Shown: positions 16,472 through 26,156, counted from the first letter of the stretch. The stretch is 48,230 bases of DNA from Candidatus Barnesiella excrementavium (GCA_019115485.1 DXDM01000012.1:1-48230); one strand, 5' to 3'. Numbers and translations are program-made. The notes: generated by a model not told the origin, from the sequence alone.

Positions 16472-17272
16472 TTAATCTTTTACATATTTGTTGGCCACCT
16501 TGAATATATTCTCGGCCTCTTTGGTATATTCGCCCGAAGGATATTCGTTGATAAACGAGTAGTACTCGTCGATGACATCGCGGAACCGCTCGGGTTTCTT
16601 CTCTTCAATACTCTGCACGGCCTCCTGATATTTCGATTTCAAGATGAGCATCGAGAGGGTCTCCTTATAGCGGGTATAGGGATACTCCTTCAACGCATTC
16701 TGAGCGGTAATGATGGCCGACTGGTAGTTGTTGCCCATGTAGTTGCCCAGGTTATAGTAAAGCTGGGCATTGAGCAGCTCCTTGTAAACCAGCTTGTCTT
16801 GCAGTTCAAAGATAATATCTTGTGCCTCCTTGGCCCGCTCGCTGTTGGGGAAGTAGTCGAGGAAGCGTTGCATCTCGTCGATGGCCTTGTAGGTACCGCT
16901 CTGGTCGAGCTTGGCCTCGGGCGAATCGAGGTAATAGCCATAGCCACAATAGAAACGGGCCAACTCGGTATACTGCCCTTTGGGGTAATTCTTGTAGTAG
17001 GCCTGGAAATACTCGCCCGAAGTGACGTAGTCCTTGTTCAGATAGTAGCTGCGGGCCAAGAGATAAAGCGACTCTTCTGCTCGGTCGGTACCCTTGAATA
17101 TGGCAACCAACTCTTCGAGCAAGGTAGCGGCTTGCATATACTTTTTCCGCTCGAAAGCCTTCTTGGCATAATCATATTTCAGCTCATAATCAGTGCTTTT
17201 GAGTATTTTGTTATACTCGCCGCACGAGACCAGAAGCAGGGCACAAACGATAAAACAGATTAATTTTCGCAT
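16472..17272 (-). CDS. bamD: Outer membrane protein assembly factor BamD (lipoprotein)
   Basis: Periplasmic TPR lipoprotein of the BAM complex that inserts beta-barrel proteins with BamA. The 266-residue protein starts with a lipoprotein signal (MRKLICFIVCALLLVSCGEY, Cys 17). It continues with repeated TPR-like helix pairs: YDYAKKAFERKKYMQAATLLEEL, YLLARSYYLNKDYVTSGEYFQAY and RYKETLSMLILKSKYQEAV. Length and repeat order agree with BamD/YfiO. It leads the operon with rpoZ behind the promoter at 17295-17302. Confidence 0.93.
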   Translation of the reverse strand: MRKLICFIVCALLLVSCGEYNKILKSTDYELKYDYAKKAFERKKYMQAATLLEELVAIFKGTDRAEESLYLLARSYYLNKDYVTSGEYFQAYYKNYPKGQYTELARFYCGYGYYLDSPEAKLDQSGTYKAIDEMQRFLDYFPNSERAKEAQDIIFELQDKLVYKELLNAQLYYNLGNYMGNNYQSAIITAQNALKEYPYTRYKETLSMLILKSKYQEAVQSIEEKKPERFRDVIDEYYSFINEYPSGEYTKEAENIFKVANKYVKD

Positions 17273-17294
17273 TACTCGTTTCTTTATCAGTTTG

Positions 17295-17302
17295 CAAAGT
17301 TA
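17295..17302 (-). promoter_or_regulatory. -7 promoter element (TAACTTTG) for bamD-rpoZ
   Basis: TAnnTTTGCA on the minus strand, 23 bases before the bamD start. The region 17303-17541 holds no gene, only a small GACAAAT/ATTTGTC hairpin. Confidence 0.65.
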
Positions 17303-17541
17303 GAGATTTAGGCCGAATTTGAAAAAGAAATAATAGAATTTTAACGATGGTCGGGACAAATAAGTTTCATTTGTCGGTCACACCCCGTTTTATATCGACC
17401 AACGCTCTCCTCCTCGACCGGCTCACCCGACCCGACGGGGAGACTTCCCTTCAACGGCTTCGACGGGTGGAGCACCAATATTCTTCACCCGTTCCTGCAA
17501 AACGGTGAGGCTACAATCTTGTTTTTACCCCCGCTTTATTC

Positions 17542-17549
17542 TATCTTTG
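17542..17549 (+). promoter_or_regulatory. Promoter (TTG...TATCTTTG) for PspC-uvrB
   Basis: TATCTTTGCA on the plus strand with a TTGT at 17519-17522 about 19 bases upstream as the -33 box. Transcription would start near 17556, which rules out a longer PspC start upstream and favours ATG 17645. Confidence 0.7.
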
Positions 17550-17644
17550 CATTAGATTTGCACAAACAGGCCGCATACGCAACGTGCGCCAAAGCCGGTC
17601 GGACCCCGACCGGGAAACGATGTTTAGGCAACCGAATAAAGGGA

Positions 17645-17836
17645 ATGAATATGATTAAACGACTTACCCGCCCCCGCGACGGCCGCATGTTAGGCGGCGT
17701 GTGCGCAGGCATCGGCGAATACCTGGGGATAGACCCTACCGTAGTGCGCATCATCTATGTGCTGCTCTCGATCGGAGCCATTGGTACACCCATCATCGTG
17801 TACCTCATACTCTGTTTGATCATACCCGAATCTTAA
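17645..17836 (+). CDS. PspC-domain small membrane protein
   Basis: A 63-residue protein (62 or 63 depending on MNMIKR or MIKR start; ATG 17651 is the alternative). It has the PspC motif KRLTRPRDGRMLGGVCAGIGEYLGIDPT cut across residues 4-32, followed by one membrane helix (VVRIIYVLLSIGAIGTPIIVYLILCLIIP). PspC-type proteins take part in envelope stress sensing in enterobacteria; in Bacteroidota the role is not settled. It lies 16 bases upstream of uvrB and probably shares its transcript. Confidence 0.85.
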   Translation: MNMIKRLTRPRDGRMLGGVCAGIGEYLGIDPTVVRIIYVLLSIGAIGTPIIVYLILCLIIPES

Positions 17837-17852
17837 CGAACCAGCCTGTGTC

Positions 17853-19937
17853 ATGGATTTCAAACTGATCTCACCCTATCGCCCCACGGGCGACCAACCC
17901 GAAGCTATCGATGAACTGAGTCGGGGTGTGCTCGACGGCACCCCCTACCAGACGTTGCTGGGTGTCACGGGCTCGGGAAAGACCTTCACCATGGCCAACG
18001 TAATCGAGCGGGTGCAGAAACCCACCTTGATTCTGAGTCACAACAAGACGCTGGCGGCCCAGCTCTACAACGAGTTCAAGGGGTTCTTCCCCGAGAATGC
18101 CGTCGAGTATTTCGTCTCCTACTACGACTACTACCAGCCCGAGGCCTATATCCCCTCGACCGACACCTATATTGAAAAGGACCTGGCCATCAACGAAGAG
18201 ATAGACCGCCTGCGGCTCTCCACCACCTCGGCCCTGCTGTCGGGACGAAAAGATGTGATTGTGGTCTCGTCGGTATCGTGCCTCTACGGCATCGGCAACC
18301 CCGAGGATTTTCACAGCAACGTCATCGAGGTGAAGGTGGGCGACAACATCGGCCGCAACCGGTTGTTGCGGCATCTGGTCGACTCGCTCTACTCGCGCAA
18401 CGAGGTGGAACTCAACCGGGGCAATTTCAGGGTGAAGGGCGACACGGTCGACATCTACCTGGCCTACGACGATACCATTGTGCGCATCGAGTTCTGGGGC
18501 GAAGAAATCGAGGCGATACGCACCATCGACCCGGCCACGGGGAGCAGCACGGGCTCATTCGACGCCTACAAGATTTTCCCGGCCAACCTGTTTGTCACGA
18601 CCAAAGAGCGCATCGACAAGGCCATCGGCGAGATTGAAATCGATCTGGGCAAGCAGGTGGAATTTTTCAAATCCATCGGGAAGGAGCTTGAAGCCAAACG
18701 GCTCTACGAACGGGTGACCTACGACGTGGAGATGATTCGCGAGATAGGCCACTGCTCGGGCATCGAGAACTACTCGCGCTACTTCGACGGCCGCGAGGCG
18801 GGCACCCGACCCTTCTGCCTGCTCGACTACTTCCCCAAGGACTTCCTCACCATCATCGACGAGAGCCACGTGACCGTGCCCCAAATCCGGGCCATGTACG
18901 GCGGCGACCGCTCCCGCAAGATGAATCTGGTGGAGTATGGCTTCCGCCTGCCGGCAGCGGTGGACAACCGCCCCTTGAAATTCGACGAGTTCGAAAGCCT
19001 GGCCCGGCAGATTATCTACGTGAGTGCCACACCGGCCGACTACGAACTCGAAAAGAGCGAAGGTGTCGTGGTCGAACAGGTGATTCGCCCCACCGGTCTG
19101 CTCGACCCGGTCATCGAGGTACGGCCCAGCCTTAACCAGATAGACGACCTGCTGGAAGAGATACAGCTGCGCATCGAGCGCGACGAACGGGTGCTGGTCA
19201 CCACGCTTACCAAACGCATGGCCGAGGAGCTGAACAGCTACCTGGCCAAGCTCGACATCAGTTGCAACTACATACACTCCGACGTCGACACCCTCGACCG
19301 CATCAAGATTCTCGACGACCTGCGGGCCGGGGTCTACGACGTGCTCATCGGGGTCAACCTGCTGCGCGAGGGGCTCGACCTGCCCGAAGTGTCGCTGGTG
19401 GCTATCCTCGATGCCGACAAGGAGGGGTTCCTGCGCTCGCACCGGTCGCTCACCCAGACGGTGGGACGGGCCGCGCGCAACCTCAACGGAAGGGTCATCA
19501 TGTATGCCGACCGCATTACCGAGAGCATGCAGAAGACCATCGACGAGACCAACCGCCGACGCGAGAAGCAGTTGGCCTACAACGAGGAACACCACATCAC
19601 CCCCAAGGCCATACAGAAGGCCAAGAGTTCTATTCTCGGTGCCACCGCCGAAACTCAATCGCAACCCCAACCGGCCAAACCGACGAAGGGGACGAAACCG
19701 GCACCGGCAGCCCGGGCATACAGCGACGAATACCTCGAACATGTCGACGTGGCGGCCGACCCCGTGGTGAAATACATGAATCGCGAACAACTGCAAAAGG
19801 CCATCGAGCGCACCCGCCGACAGATGGTCGAGGCGGCCAAGAAGATGGAGTTCATCGAAGCGGCCCAGTATCGCGACGAACTGATAAAACTGGAAGATTT
19901 ACTGCAACAGGCGGCAGCCGACAAGCCCACTGCCTGA
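17853..19937 (+). CDS. uvrB: Excinuclease ABC subunit B
   Basis: Damage-verification helicase of nucleotide excision repair, acting with UvrA and UvrC. The 694-residue protein has Walker A GVTGSGKT (residues 37-44), the damage-probing beta-hairpin YYDYYQPEAYIP beginning at 90, the helicase motif DESH (336-339), late helicase motifs (GRAARN), and a C-terminal UVR domain at about 645-682 (EFIEAAQYRDELIKLEDLL) that contacts UvrC. A low-complexity Pro/Ala/Thr linker lies just before it (QPQPAKPTKGTKPAPAA). It is followed by the YgiQ-type gene after 19 bases, in an apparently continuous operon. Confidence 0.97.
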   Translation: MDFKLISPYRPTGDQPEAIDELSRGVLDGTPYQTLLGVTGSGKTFTMANVIERVQKPTLILSHNKTLAAQLYNEFKGFFPENAVEYFVSYYDYYQPEAYIPSTDTYIEKDLAINEEIDRLRLSTTSALLSGRKDVIVVSSVSCLYGIGNPEDFHSNVIEVKVGDNIGRNRLLRHLVDSLYSRNEVELNRGNFRVKGDTVDIYLAYDDTIVRIEFWGEEIEAIRTIDPATGSSTGSFDAYKIFPANLFVTTKERIDKAIGEIEIDLGKQVEFFKSIGKELEAKRLYERVTYDVEMIREIGHCSGIENYSRYFDGREAGTRPFCLLDYFPKDFLTIIDESHVTVPQIRAMYGGDRSRKMNLVEYGFRLPAAVDNRPLKFDEFESLARQIIYVSATPADYELEKSEGVVVEQVIRPTGLLDPVIEVRPSLNQIDDLLEEIQLRIERDERVLVTTLTKRMAEELNSYLAKLDISCNYIHSDVDTLDRIKILDDLRAGVYDVLIGVNLLREGLDLPEVSLVAILDADKEGFLRSHRSLTQTVGRAARNLNGRVIMYADRITESMQKTIDETNRRREKQLAYNEEHHITPKAIQKAKSSILGATAETQSQPQPAKPTKGTKPAPAARAYSDEYLEHVDVAADPVVKYMNREQLQKAIERTRRQMVEAAKKMEFIEAAQYRDELIKLEDLLQQAAADKPTA

Positions 19938-19956
19938 CGTCAAACCCATACCTTCA

Positions 19957-21870
19957 ATGACGATGAAAGAGTACCGATTGCAAGACTGGCTGCCTACGAC
20001 CCGCAAAGAGTTGGAATTACGAGGGTGGGACTATCTCGACGTGATTCTCTTCTCGGGCGATGCCTATGTCGACCACCCCTCGTTCGGAGCGGCGGTCATC
20101 GGGCGCATACTCGAAGCCGAAGGGCTGCGGGTGGCCATCGTGCCCCAGCCCAACTGGCAGGATGACCTGCGCGATTTCAAGAAGCTGGGTGCCCCCCGGT
20201 TGTTCTTCGGCATCTCGGCCGGAGCCATGGACTCGATGGTCAACCACTACACGGCCAACAAGCGCCTGCGCAGCGACGATGCCTACACCCCCAACGGACG
20301 GCACGGCATGCGTCCCGACTACCCCACCATCGTGTACAGCCGCATTCTCAAAGAGCTCTACCCCGATACGCCAGTCGTCATCGGCGGCATCGAGGCTTCG
20401 ATGCGACGGCTCACCCACTACGACTACTGGCAGGACAAACTGCTGCCGGGAATCCTGGCCGAGTGTCCGGCCGACCTGCTCATCTACGGCATGGGCGAGC
20501 GTCCCGTCGTCGAGATTGCCCGGCGGCTGCAACGCGGTGAATCTATCGACCGACTGACCAACATACCGCAGACGGCCGTCATACGACCCCGTGCCACGAT
20601 ACCCTCGACCATCGAAGACGAGCACAACATCGTGCTGGCGTCGCACGAGGAGTGCCTGCAACACAAGCGCAAGCAGGCCGAGAATTTCCGCCACATCGAG
20701 GAGGAGTCGAACAAGTACCACGCCAAGCGGCTGTGGCAGAGCGTGGGCGAACGGGTTATCGTAGTGAATCCGCCCTATCCGCCCATGACCGAGGCCGAAA
20801 TCGACGCCTCGTTCGACCTGCCCTATACCCGCATGCCGCACCCCCGTTACAAGGGGAAGACGATACCTGCCTACGAAATGATTAAATTCTCGGTCAACCT
20901 GCACCGGGGCTGTTTCGGCGGCTGTGCCTTCTGCACCATCTCGGCCCACCAGGGCAAGTTCATCGCCTCGCGTTCCAAAGAATCGATTCTCAAAGAGGTG
21001 GAACAAATCACGGCGATGCCTGATTTCAAAGGGTATCTGAGCGACCTGGGCGGACCCTCGGCCAACATGTACCGCATGCACGGCCAGAACGAGGAGTTGT
21101 GCCACAAGTGCAAACGCCCCTCGTGTCTCGCCCCCAAGATATGCCCCAACCTCAACGCCGACCACAGCGACCTGCTCGACATCTACCGGGCCGTCGACGC
21201 CCTGCCGGGCATCAAGAAGTCGTTCATCGGCAGCGGCGTGCGCTACGACCTGCTGCTGCACCGGCACAAGGACGAGGCGCTGAACCGCTGCACCCGCCGC
21301 TATACCGAGGAGTTGATTGCCCGGCACGTCTCGGGTCGGCTGAAAGTAGCCCCCGAACACACCTCCGACCGGGTGCTGGCCATCATGCGCAAACCCTCCT
21401 TCTCGCTCTTCGAGGAGTTCAAGCGGCTCTTCGACCGCATCGACCGTGAGCAGAGTCTCAACCAGCAGATTATCCCCTACTTCATATCGAGCCACCCGGG
21501 GTGCACCGAGGAGGATATGGCCGAACTGGCCGCTCTGACCAAACACATGAACTTCAAGTTGGAGCAGGTACAGGATTTCACCCCTACCCCCATGACCCTC
21601 TCGACCGAGATTTACTACACCGGCATACACCCCTACACGGGCGAAAAGGTCTTTACCGCCCGCAAGCCCGAGGAGAAGCTGAACCAGCGCAAATACTTCT
21701 TCTGGTATCTGCCCGAGAAGCGCAACGACATACAGAGTTCGCTCAGACGCATGCACCGCTACGACCTGCTCGAGAAACTCTACGGCAACGTGCCTTGGCG
21801 CAAACCGGCCCACCTTGTGGGCGAGAACCGGCCACCCCGCGACGAAAAAAGGAAACCGAACAAAAAATAA
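19957..21870 (+). CDS. YgiQ-family radical SAM protein
   Basis: A 637-residue member of the YgiQ (UPF0313) radical SAM family. An N-terminal B12-binding-like Rossmann region (about 20-250) is followed by the radical SAM core with the cluster motif C319-x3-C323-x2-C326 in RGCFGGCAFC. It continues with VAPEHTSDRVLAIM and the C-terminal region TPTPMTLSTEIYYTG. The C-terminus is basic (RPPRDEKRKPNKK). The reaction is not known for this family. Start choice is MTMKEYRL at 19957, with ATG 19963 also possible. It is coupled in the run between uvrB and the S9 peptidase (17-base gap). Confidence 0.92.
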   Translation: MTMKEYRLQDWLPTTRKELELRGWDYLDVILFSGDAYVDHPSFGAAVIGRILEAEGLRVAIVPQPNWQDDLRDFKKLGAPRLFFGISAGAMDSMVNHYTANKRLRSDDAYTPNGRHGMRPDYPTIVYSRILKELYPDTPVVIGGIEASMRRLTHYDYWQDKLLPGILAECPADLLIYGMGERPVVEIARRLQRGESIDRLTNIPQTAVIRPRATIPSTIEDEHNIVLASHEECLQHKRKQAENFRHIEEESNKYHAKRLWQSVGERVIVVNPPYPPMTEAEIDASFDLPYTRMPHPRYKGKTIPAYEMIKFSVNLHRGCFGGCAFCTISAHQGKFIASRSKESILKEVEQITAMPDFKGYLSDLGGPSANMYRMHGQNEELCHKCKRPSCLAPKICPNLNADHSDLLDIYRAVDALPGIKKSFIGSGVRYDLLLHRHKDEALNRCTRRYTEELIARHVSGRLKVAPEHTSDRVLAIMRKPSFSLFEEFKRLFDRIDREQSLNQQIIPYFISSHPGCTEEDMAELAALTKHMNFKLEQVQDFTPTPMTLSTEIYYTGIHPYTGEKVFTARKPEEKLNQRKYFFWYLPEKRNDIQSSLRRMHRYDLLEKLYGNVPWRKPAHLVGENRPPRDEKRKPNKK

Positions 21871-21887
21871 TCTATAAACCGTTATTT

Positions 21888-24002
21888 ATGAATAAATTAA
21901 ATTGTATGATGATGGCAGGAACTTTATTGGTAACGGCCTGTCAGCCGACCGGGAAAACCGGTGACATTATCGGCAAGCAACCCGTAAAAGTCGAAAACGG
22001 CATCATGACTACCGAGGTGCTCATGGCGTTCGGCCGGGTGAGCGACCCCGTGGTTTCGCCCGACAAGAGCAAAATCCTGTTTGGGGTAACCTACGAGAAC
22101 GTGGAGCAGAACAAGAGCAACCGCGAGCTGTTCGTGATGGACATCGACGGACAGAACAAACGTCAGATTACCTGCACCCCCGAGTCGGAGGGTAACGCCG
22201 TGTGGATAAACGGAGGCAAACAGATTGCCTACCTCTCGGGCAAGAGCGGCGACTCGCAGCTGTGGATCATGGAGGCCGACGGCAGCAACGCCCGTCAGAT
22301 AAGCCACCACGAGAAAGGGGTACACGGATTCCTCTTCTCGCCCGACGAGAAACATATCCTCTTCATCGGCAATGTGAAATACAGCCAGAAGGCTTCGGAC
22401 ATCTACCCCGACCTCGACAAGGCTACCGGCCGCGTCATCGACGACCTCATGTACAAGCACTGGGACGAGTGGGTCGAGGAGATTCCGCACCCCTACATCG
22501 CCTCGTTCGACGGTAAAGAGCTTTCCGACATCGTCGACATCATGGAGGGCGAACCCTACGAGTCGCCCATGAAACCCTTCGGCGGTATCGAGTCGTTTGC
22601 CTGGACCCCCGACAGCAAGGCGGTAGCCTACACTAGCCGCAAGAAGACGGGGCTGGAATACTCCATCTCGACCAACTCCGACATCTACCTCTATGACCTG
22701 GGCTCGAAACAGACCCGCAACCTCACCGAGGGCATGATGGGCTACGACACCACGCCGGCCTTCTCGCCCGACGGCAAATACATGGCCTGGGGCAGCATGG
22801 AGCGCGACGGTTACGAATCGGACAAGAACCGCCTCTTTGTCATGAACATGGCAACCGGCGAAAAACAGGACCTCACGGCCGACTTCGATTACAGCACCGA
22901 CGAATTGGCCTGGGCTCCCGACGGACAGTCGCTCTTCATTCGCTCGGCCTATCAGGGCGAGGTACACATCTTCCGCGTGGGTCTCGACAAGAAAATCGAA
23001 CAGATTACCACCGGCTACTACGACTACGCTTCGCTGGCTCCCGTGAGCGAGAACTGCCTCATCGCCATGCGTCACTCCATGTCGCAACCCGACGAGATTT
23101 ACAGCGTCAACCCCCAGAGCAAGGAGGTGAAAGAGCTCTCGTTCGAGAACAAGGATATCCTCGACCAACTCACCATGGGTAAGGTGGAAGAGCGCTGGAT
23201 CACGACCACCGACAACAAGAAGATGCTCACTTGGATTGTCTATCCTCCCCACTTCGACCCCTCGAAGAAATATCCCGCCATTCTCTACTGCCAGGGCGGC
23301 CCGCAACAGGCTGTCAGCCAGTTCTGGTCCTACCGCTGGAACCTGCAACTGATGGCGGCCAACGGCTATATCGTCATCGCCCCCAACCGTCGCGGTCTCT
23401 ACGGCTTCGGTCAGGAGTGGCTCGAACAGATTAGCGGCGACTACGGCGGCCAGAACATGAAGGACTACCTCAGCGCTACCGACGAGATGAAGAAAGAGCC
23501 TTATGTCGACGGCGACCACATGGGTGCCGTGGGTGCCAGCTACGGCGGCTTCTCGGTGTACTGGCTGGCCGGCCATCACCAGAAACGGTTCAAAGCCTTC
23601 ATCGCCCATGCCGGTATCTACAACCTCGAACAGCAATATGTCGAAACCGAAGAGATGTGGTTTGCCAACTGGGATATGGGCGGCGCACCCTGGGACAAGA
23701 CAAACGCTACGGCTCAACGCACGTTTGCCACTTCGCCCCACAAATTCGTAGACCAATGGGACACGCCTATCCTCATCACCCACGGCGAATATGACTTCCG
23801 TATCCTCGCCTCGCAAGGCATGTCGGCCTTCAATGCGGCCAAACTGCGCGGCGTGCCGGCCGAGATGCTCATCTTCCCCGACGAGAACCACTGGATTCTG
23901 AAACCGCAGAACGGCGTGCTGTGGCAACGGATTTTCTTCCGCTGGCTCGACCGCTGGCTGAAACCTCAAACCCAAACCGAGAATCCGGAACCGGCGAAAT
24001 GA
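21888..24002 (+). CDS. S9-family dipeptidyl-peptidase-like lipoprotein (DPP5-type)
   Basis: A serine exopeptidase of the prolyl oligopeptidase clan, expected at the envelope where it would trim dipeptides from imported peptides. The start at ATG 21888 gives 704 residues; the frame is open further upstream but only as a shadow of the radical SAM gene. A lipobox is visible (AGTLLVTACQ). An N-terminal beta-propeller (about 40-400) carries WD/TolB-like repeats such as VSPDKSKILFG and FSPDGKYMAWGS. The alpha/beta-hydrolase domain has the triad S551 (GASYGGF), D636 (HGEYDF) and H668 (DENHW). The order resembles DPP5 of Porphyromonas. Its TGA overlaps the ATG of the next gene (ATGA), so FetA translation is coupled to it. 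Confidence 0.9.
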   Translation: MNKLNCMMMAGTLLVTACQPTGKTGDIIGKQPVKVENGIMTTEVLMAFGRVSDPVVSPDKSKILFGVTYENVEQNKSNRELFVMDIDGQNKRQITCTPESEGNAVWINGGKQIAYLSGKSGDSQLWIMEADGSNARQISHHEKGVHGFLFSPDEKHILFIGNVKYSQKASDIYPDLDKATGRVIDDLMYKHWDEWVEEIPHPYIASFDGKELSDIVDIMEGEPYESPMKPFGGIESFAWTPDSKAVAYTSRKKTGLEYSISTNSDIYLYDLGSKQTRNLTEGMMGYDTTPAFSPDGKYMAWGSMERDGYESDKNRLFVMNMATGEKQDLTADFDYSTDELAWAPDGQSLFIRSAYQGEVHIFRVGLDKKIEQITTGYYDYASLAPVSENCLIAMRHSMSQPDEIYSVNPQSKEVKELSFENKDILDQLTMGKVEERWITTTDNKKMLTWIVYPPHFDPSKKYPAILYCQGGPQQAVSQFWSYRWNLQLMAANGYIVIAPNRRGLYGFGQEWLEQISGDYGGQNMKDYLSATDEMKKEPYVDGDHMGAVGASYGGFSVYWLAGHHQKRFKAFIAHAGIYNLEQQYVETEEMWFANWDMGGAPWDKTNATAQRTFATSPHKFVDQWDTPILITHGEYDFRILASQGMSAFNAAKLRGVPAEMLIFPDENHWILKPQNGVLWQRIFFRWLDRWLKPQTQTENPEPAK

Positions 24003-24619
24003 TCGAATTTGACAATCTCACCTTTATTTATGACAACAAGCCCTTGATGCAACACTTCACGTGTTGCATCGCCCGGGGCGAGAAAGCGGTGCTTTACGGT
24101 CCTTCGGGGCACGGTAAAAGCACCCTTCTTGCTTCGGTACCCGGCTTTGTCCGTCCCGACGAGGGGACTATCCGCATCGACGGCCGCACGCTCGACTCCT
24201 CGACCGTGCAACAGGTGCGCCGACGCATCGCCTGGCTGCCCCAGGAGTTTACCCTCCCCTACGACACGGTGAAGGAGCTGATTGAAGCCCCGTTCCGATT
24301 GCGTATAAACCAGGCGCAGATGCCTTCGCGCGAAACGGTCCTGCACCACTTCGAGCTGCTGGGGCTGGAACCCGAACTGTATGACAAACGCTCGATAGAG
24401 ATTTCGGGTGGACAGCGGCAACGCATCATGATTCTCATAACCGCCCTGCTGCACAAAGAGATTGTGCTGCTCGACGAACCCACCTCGGCCCTCGACCCCG
24501 ACTCCATCGCCCGGGTGGTCGACTACATTCACGGGTGGCACGAGGCTACCGTGCTGATGGTATCGCACGACGACCGCTTCATCAACGCGTTCGACCGCAA
24601 AATTTATATCGGAGACTGA
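23999..24619 (+). CDS. fetA: FetA-like (YbbL) ABC transporter ATP-binding protein
   Basis: ATPase subunit for the FetB permease that follows; in E. coli this pair exports iron and protects against peroxide. The 206-residue protein has Walker A GPSGHGKST (34-42), the Q-loop LPQEF, the signature SGGQRQR, Walker B VLLDEPTSALD and the switch His in MVSHDD. The short length agrees with FetA/YbbL (about 225). The start ATG overlaps the S9 peptidase stop by four bases. The FetA name rests on the permease partner, and the substrate could be another metal, since the plant relatives STAR1/STAR2 concern aluminium tolerance. Confidence 0.85.
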   Translation: MIEFDNLTFIYDNKPLMQHFTCCIARGEKAVLYGPSGHGKSTLLASVPGFVRPDEGTIRIDGRTLDSSTVQQVRRRIAWLPQEFTLPYDTVKELIEAPFRLRINQAQMPSRETVLHHFELLGLEPELYDKRSIEISGGQRQRIMILITALLHKEIVLLDEPTSALDPDSIARVVDYIHGWHEATVLMVSHDDRFINAFDRKIYIGD

Positions 24620-24622
24620 CTT

Positions 24623-25396
24623 ATGGAAACGATAAACATCGGCTATGGCCACATGGTACTGGGATTTCTGCTGCTGATTATCCCCACCTATTTTCTCTAC
24701 CGCTACCGCACCGGCCTGGTGAAAGACACGCTGTGGGCTGCCCTGCGCATGACGGTACAACTCTTCTTCATCGGGTTCTACCTCGAATATCTGTTCCTGT
24801 GGGACAGCGTGTGGATTAACCTGTTGTGGGTGCTCTTCATGATTGTGATTGCCTCGTCGACGGTATTGAAACGGACCAAACTCCCCTTGAAGATGCTCTT
24901 CATGGCCGTATCGGTAGCCTTCCTCGTCTCGCTGCTCATCATCGACCTCTACTTCCTGGGGCTGGTGGTTCGTCCCGAAAAGATATTCACGGCCCGCTAC
25001 TTCATACCCATCAGCGGCATGATACTGGGCAACATGCTGTCGGCCAACGTGATTGCCCTCAACTCGTTCTACGGTTCACTCAACCGCGAGCGACAACTCT
25101 ACCTCTATCTGCTGGGCAATGGAGCCTCGCCGGGCGAATCGCTCGCCCCCTTCATGCGCGAGGCGCTCATCAAATCGTTCAACCCTACCATTGCCTCGAT
25201 GGCGGTGATGGGTCTCATCGCCCTGCCCGGCACCATGACCGGCCAGATACTGGGAGGCAGCAGCCCCAGCGTAGCCATCAAATACCAGATTCTGCTGATG
25301 ATAGCCATCTTTGCCTCGTCGCTCATCTCGGTGCTGCTCACCCTGTGGATTTCGCGCCGGAAGAGTTTCGACCGATATGGCATGATGCGATTTTAA
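24623..25396 (+). CDS. fetB: FetB-like (YbbM, UPF0014) iron export permease
   Basis: A 257-residue polytopic inner-membrane protein with about seven helices (for example MVLGFLLLIIPTYFLYRY at 10-27 and WVLFMIVIASSTVL near 70). It carries the UPF0014 family signatures FIPISGMILGNMLSANVIALN and LGNGASPGESLAPFMREALIKSFNPTIASM, each quoted in part, then ALPGTMTGQILGGSSP. Three bases separate it from the ATPase gene. It ends convergently with the PHP-domain gene: the stop codons overlap in TTAA at 25393-25396, leaving no room for a terminator between them. Confidence 0.9.
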   Translation: METINIGYGHMVLGFLLLIIPTYFLYRYRTGLVKDTLWAALRMTVQLFFIGFYLEYLFLWDSVWINLLWVLFMIVIASSTVLKRTKLPLKMLFMAVSVAFLVSLLIIDLYFLGLVVRPEKIFTARYFIPISGMILGNMLSANVIALNSFYGSLNRERQLYLYLLGNGASPGESLAPFMREALIKSFNPTIASMAVMGLIALPGTMTGQILGGSSPSVAIKYQILLMIAIFASSLISVLLTLWISRRKSFDRYGMMRF

Positions 25397-26124
25397 AGAG
25401 CCATCTCTTCCCGGTTCTTCTTCAACCGGGCCTTGAAAGCCTCGGGCTTGTCGTTAAGGATAAGCGATTCGGGGAAATCGGTCTCGGCCAACAACGGATA
25501 GAGCCAGTGATAATCGGCTATCGAGAATGAAATGTGGGCGTCGCTGCCCAGGATAACCGGCTGTTCGTAGCGTTTGCACAGGCGCAGGATTTCGAGATTG
25601 TTGTCACGGGCCTTTGTTTTGTGCCGATAGGGATTGAGCGAACTGTTGTTGATTTCGAGCAACACGCCGTTCTCCTTGGCCGCCAGTACCAGCGGCTCGA
25701 AAAGCAGGTCGGCCGTACCGTCGCCCGGGTGACTGATGATATCGATGTGGCGATTACCTATCGCCCCCAGTACCGCCTCGGTATTCTGATCGACAGTACC
25801 CGGCTGGTAGCACAACGAGTGCAGTCCGGCGATGCGCAAGTCGAGAAAGCGGAAATAGTGCTCTTCCAAATCGAGATGCCCCTTATAGTCGATGATATTG
25901 ATTTCGGCTCCCAACAGCAGCTCCACCCCGTACATGTGACGAGGCACCACCGGCAAATTGCGGAAATAGATATCGGAACAGGTACCGGGGATACCGCTCG
26001 TGTGCTCGGTAATACCCAACAGTTGCAGCCCCTTGTCGGCCGCCGCCTGCACCATCTCTTGCAGAGTGCTGAATGCGTGGCCGCTGGCTATCGTATGCGT
26101 GTGTACATCGAGAAGAATATTCAT
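25393..26124 (-). CDS. PHP-domain phosphatase (YcdX-like)
   Basis: A 243-residue metal-dependent phosphoesterase of the PHP family, resembling the trinuclear zinc phosphatase YcdX. Visible motifs are DVHTHTIASGHAFS at the N-terminus (HxH plus further His), GITEHTSG, GAEINI, GLHS, DIISHPGDG and ILGSDAHISFS near the C-terminus, which together supply the metal ligands. The start at ATG 26124 is chosen because the -7 promoter at 26149-26156 overlaps the alternative start at 26151. The substrate is unknown. Confidence 0.88.
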   Translation of the reverse strand: MNILLDVHTHTIASGHAFSTLQEMVQAAADKGLQLLGITEHTSGIPGTCSDIYFRNLPVVPRHMYGVELLLGAEINIIDYKGHLDLEEHYFRFLDLRIAGLHSLCYQPGTVDQNTEAVLGAIGNRHIDIISHPGDGTADLLFEPLVLAAKENGVLLEINNSSLNPYRHKTKARDNNLEILRLCKRYEQPVILGSDAHISFSIADYHWLYPLLAETDFPESLILNDKPEAFKARLKKNREEMAL

Positions 26125-26148
26125 AACAAATCCTGTTTTATCGTTCTG

Positions 26149-26156
26149 CAAAGATA
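26149..26156 (-). promoter_or_regulatory. -7 promoter element (TATCTTTG) for the PHP phosphatase
   Basis: TATCTTTGCA on the minus strand, 25 bases before the start at 26124. Confidence 0.65.

Noticed and set aside
20017..23975. Two very long minus-strand frames (20017-21813 and 21924-23975)
   Set aside because: Both are antisense shadows of the radical SAM and S9 peptidase genes in GC-rich codon context.
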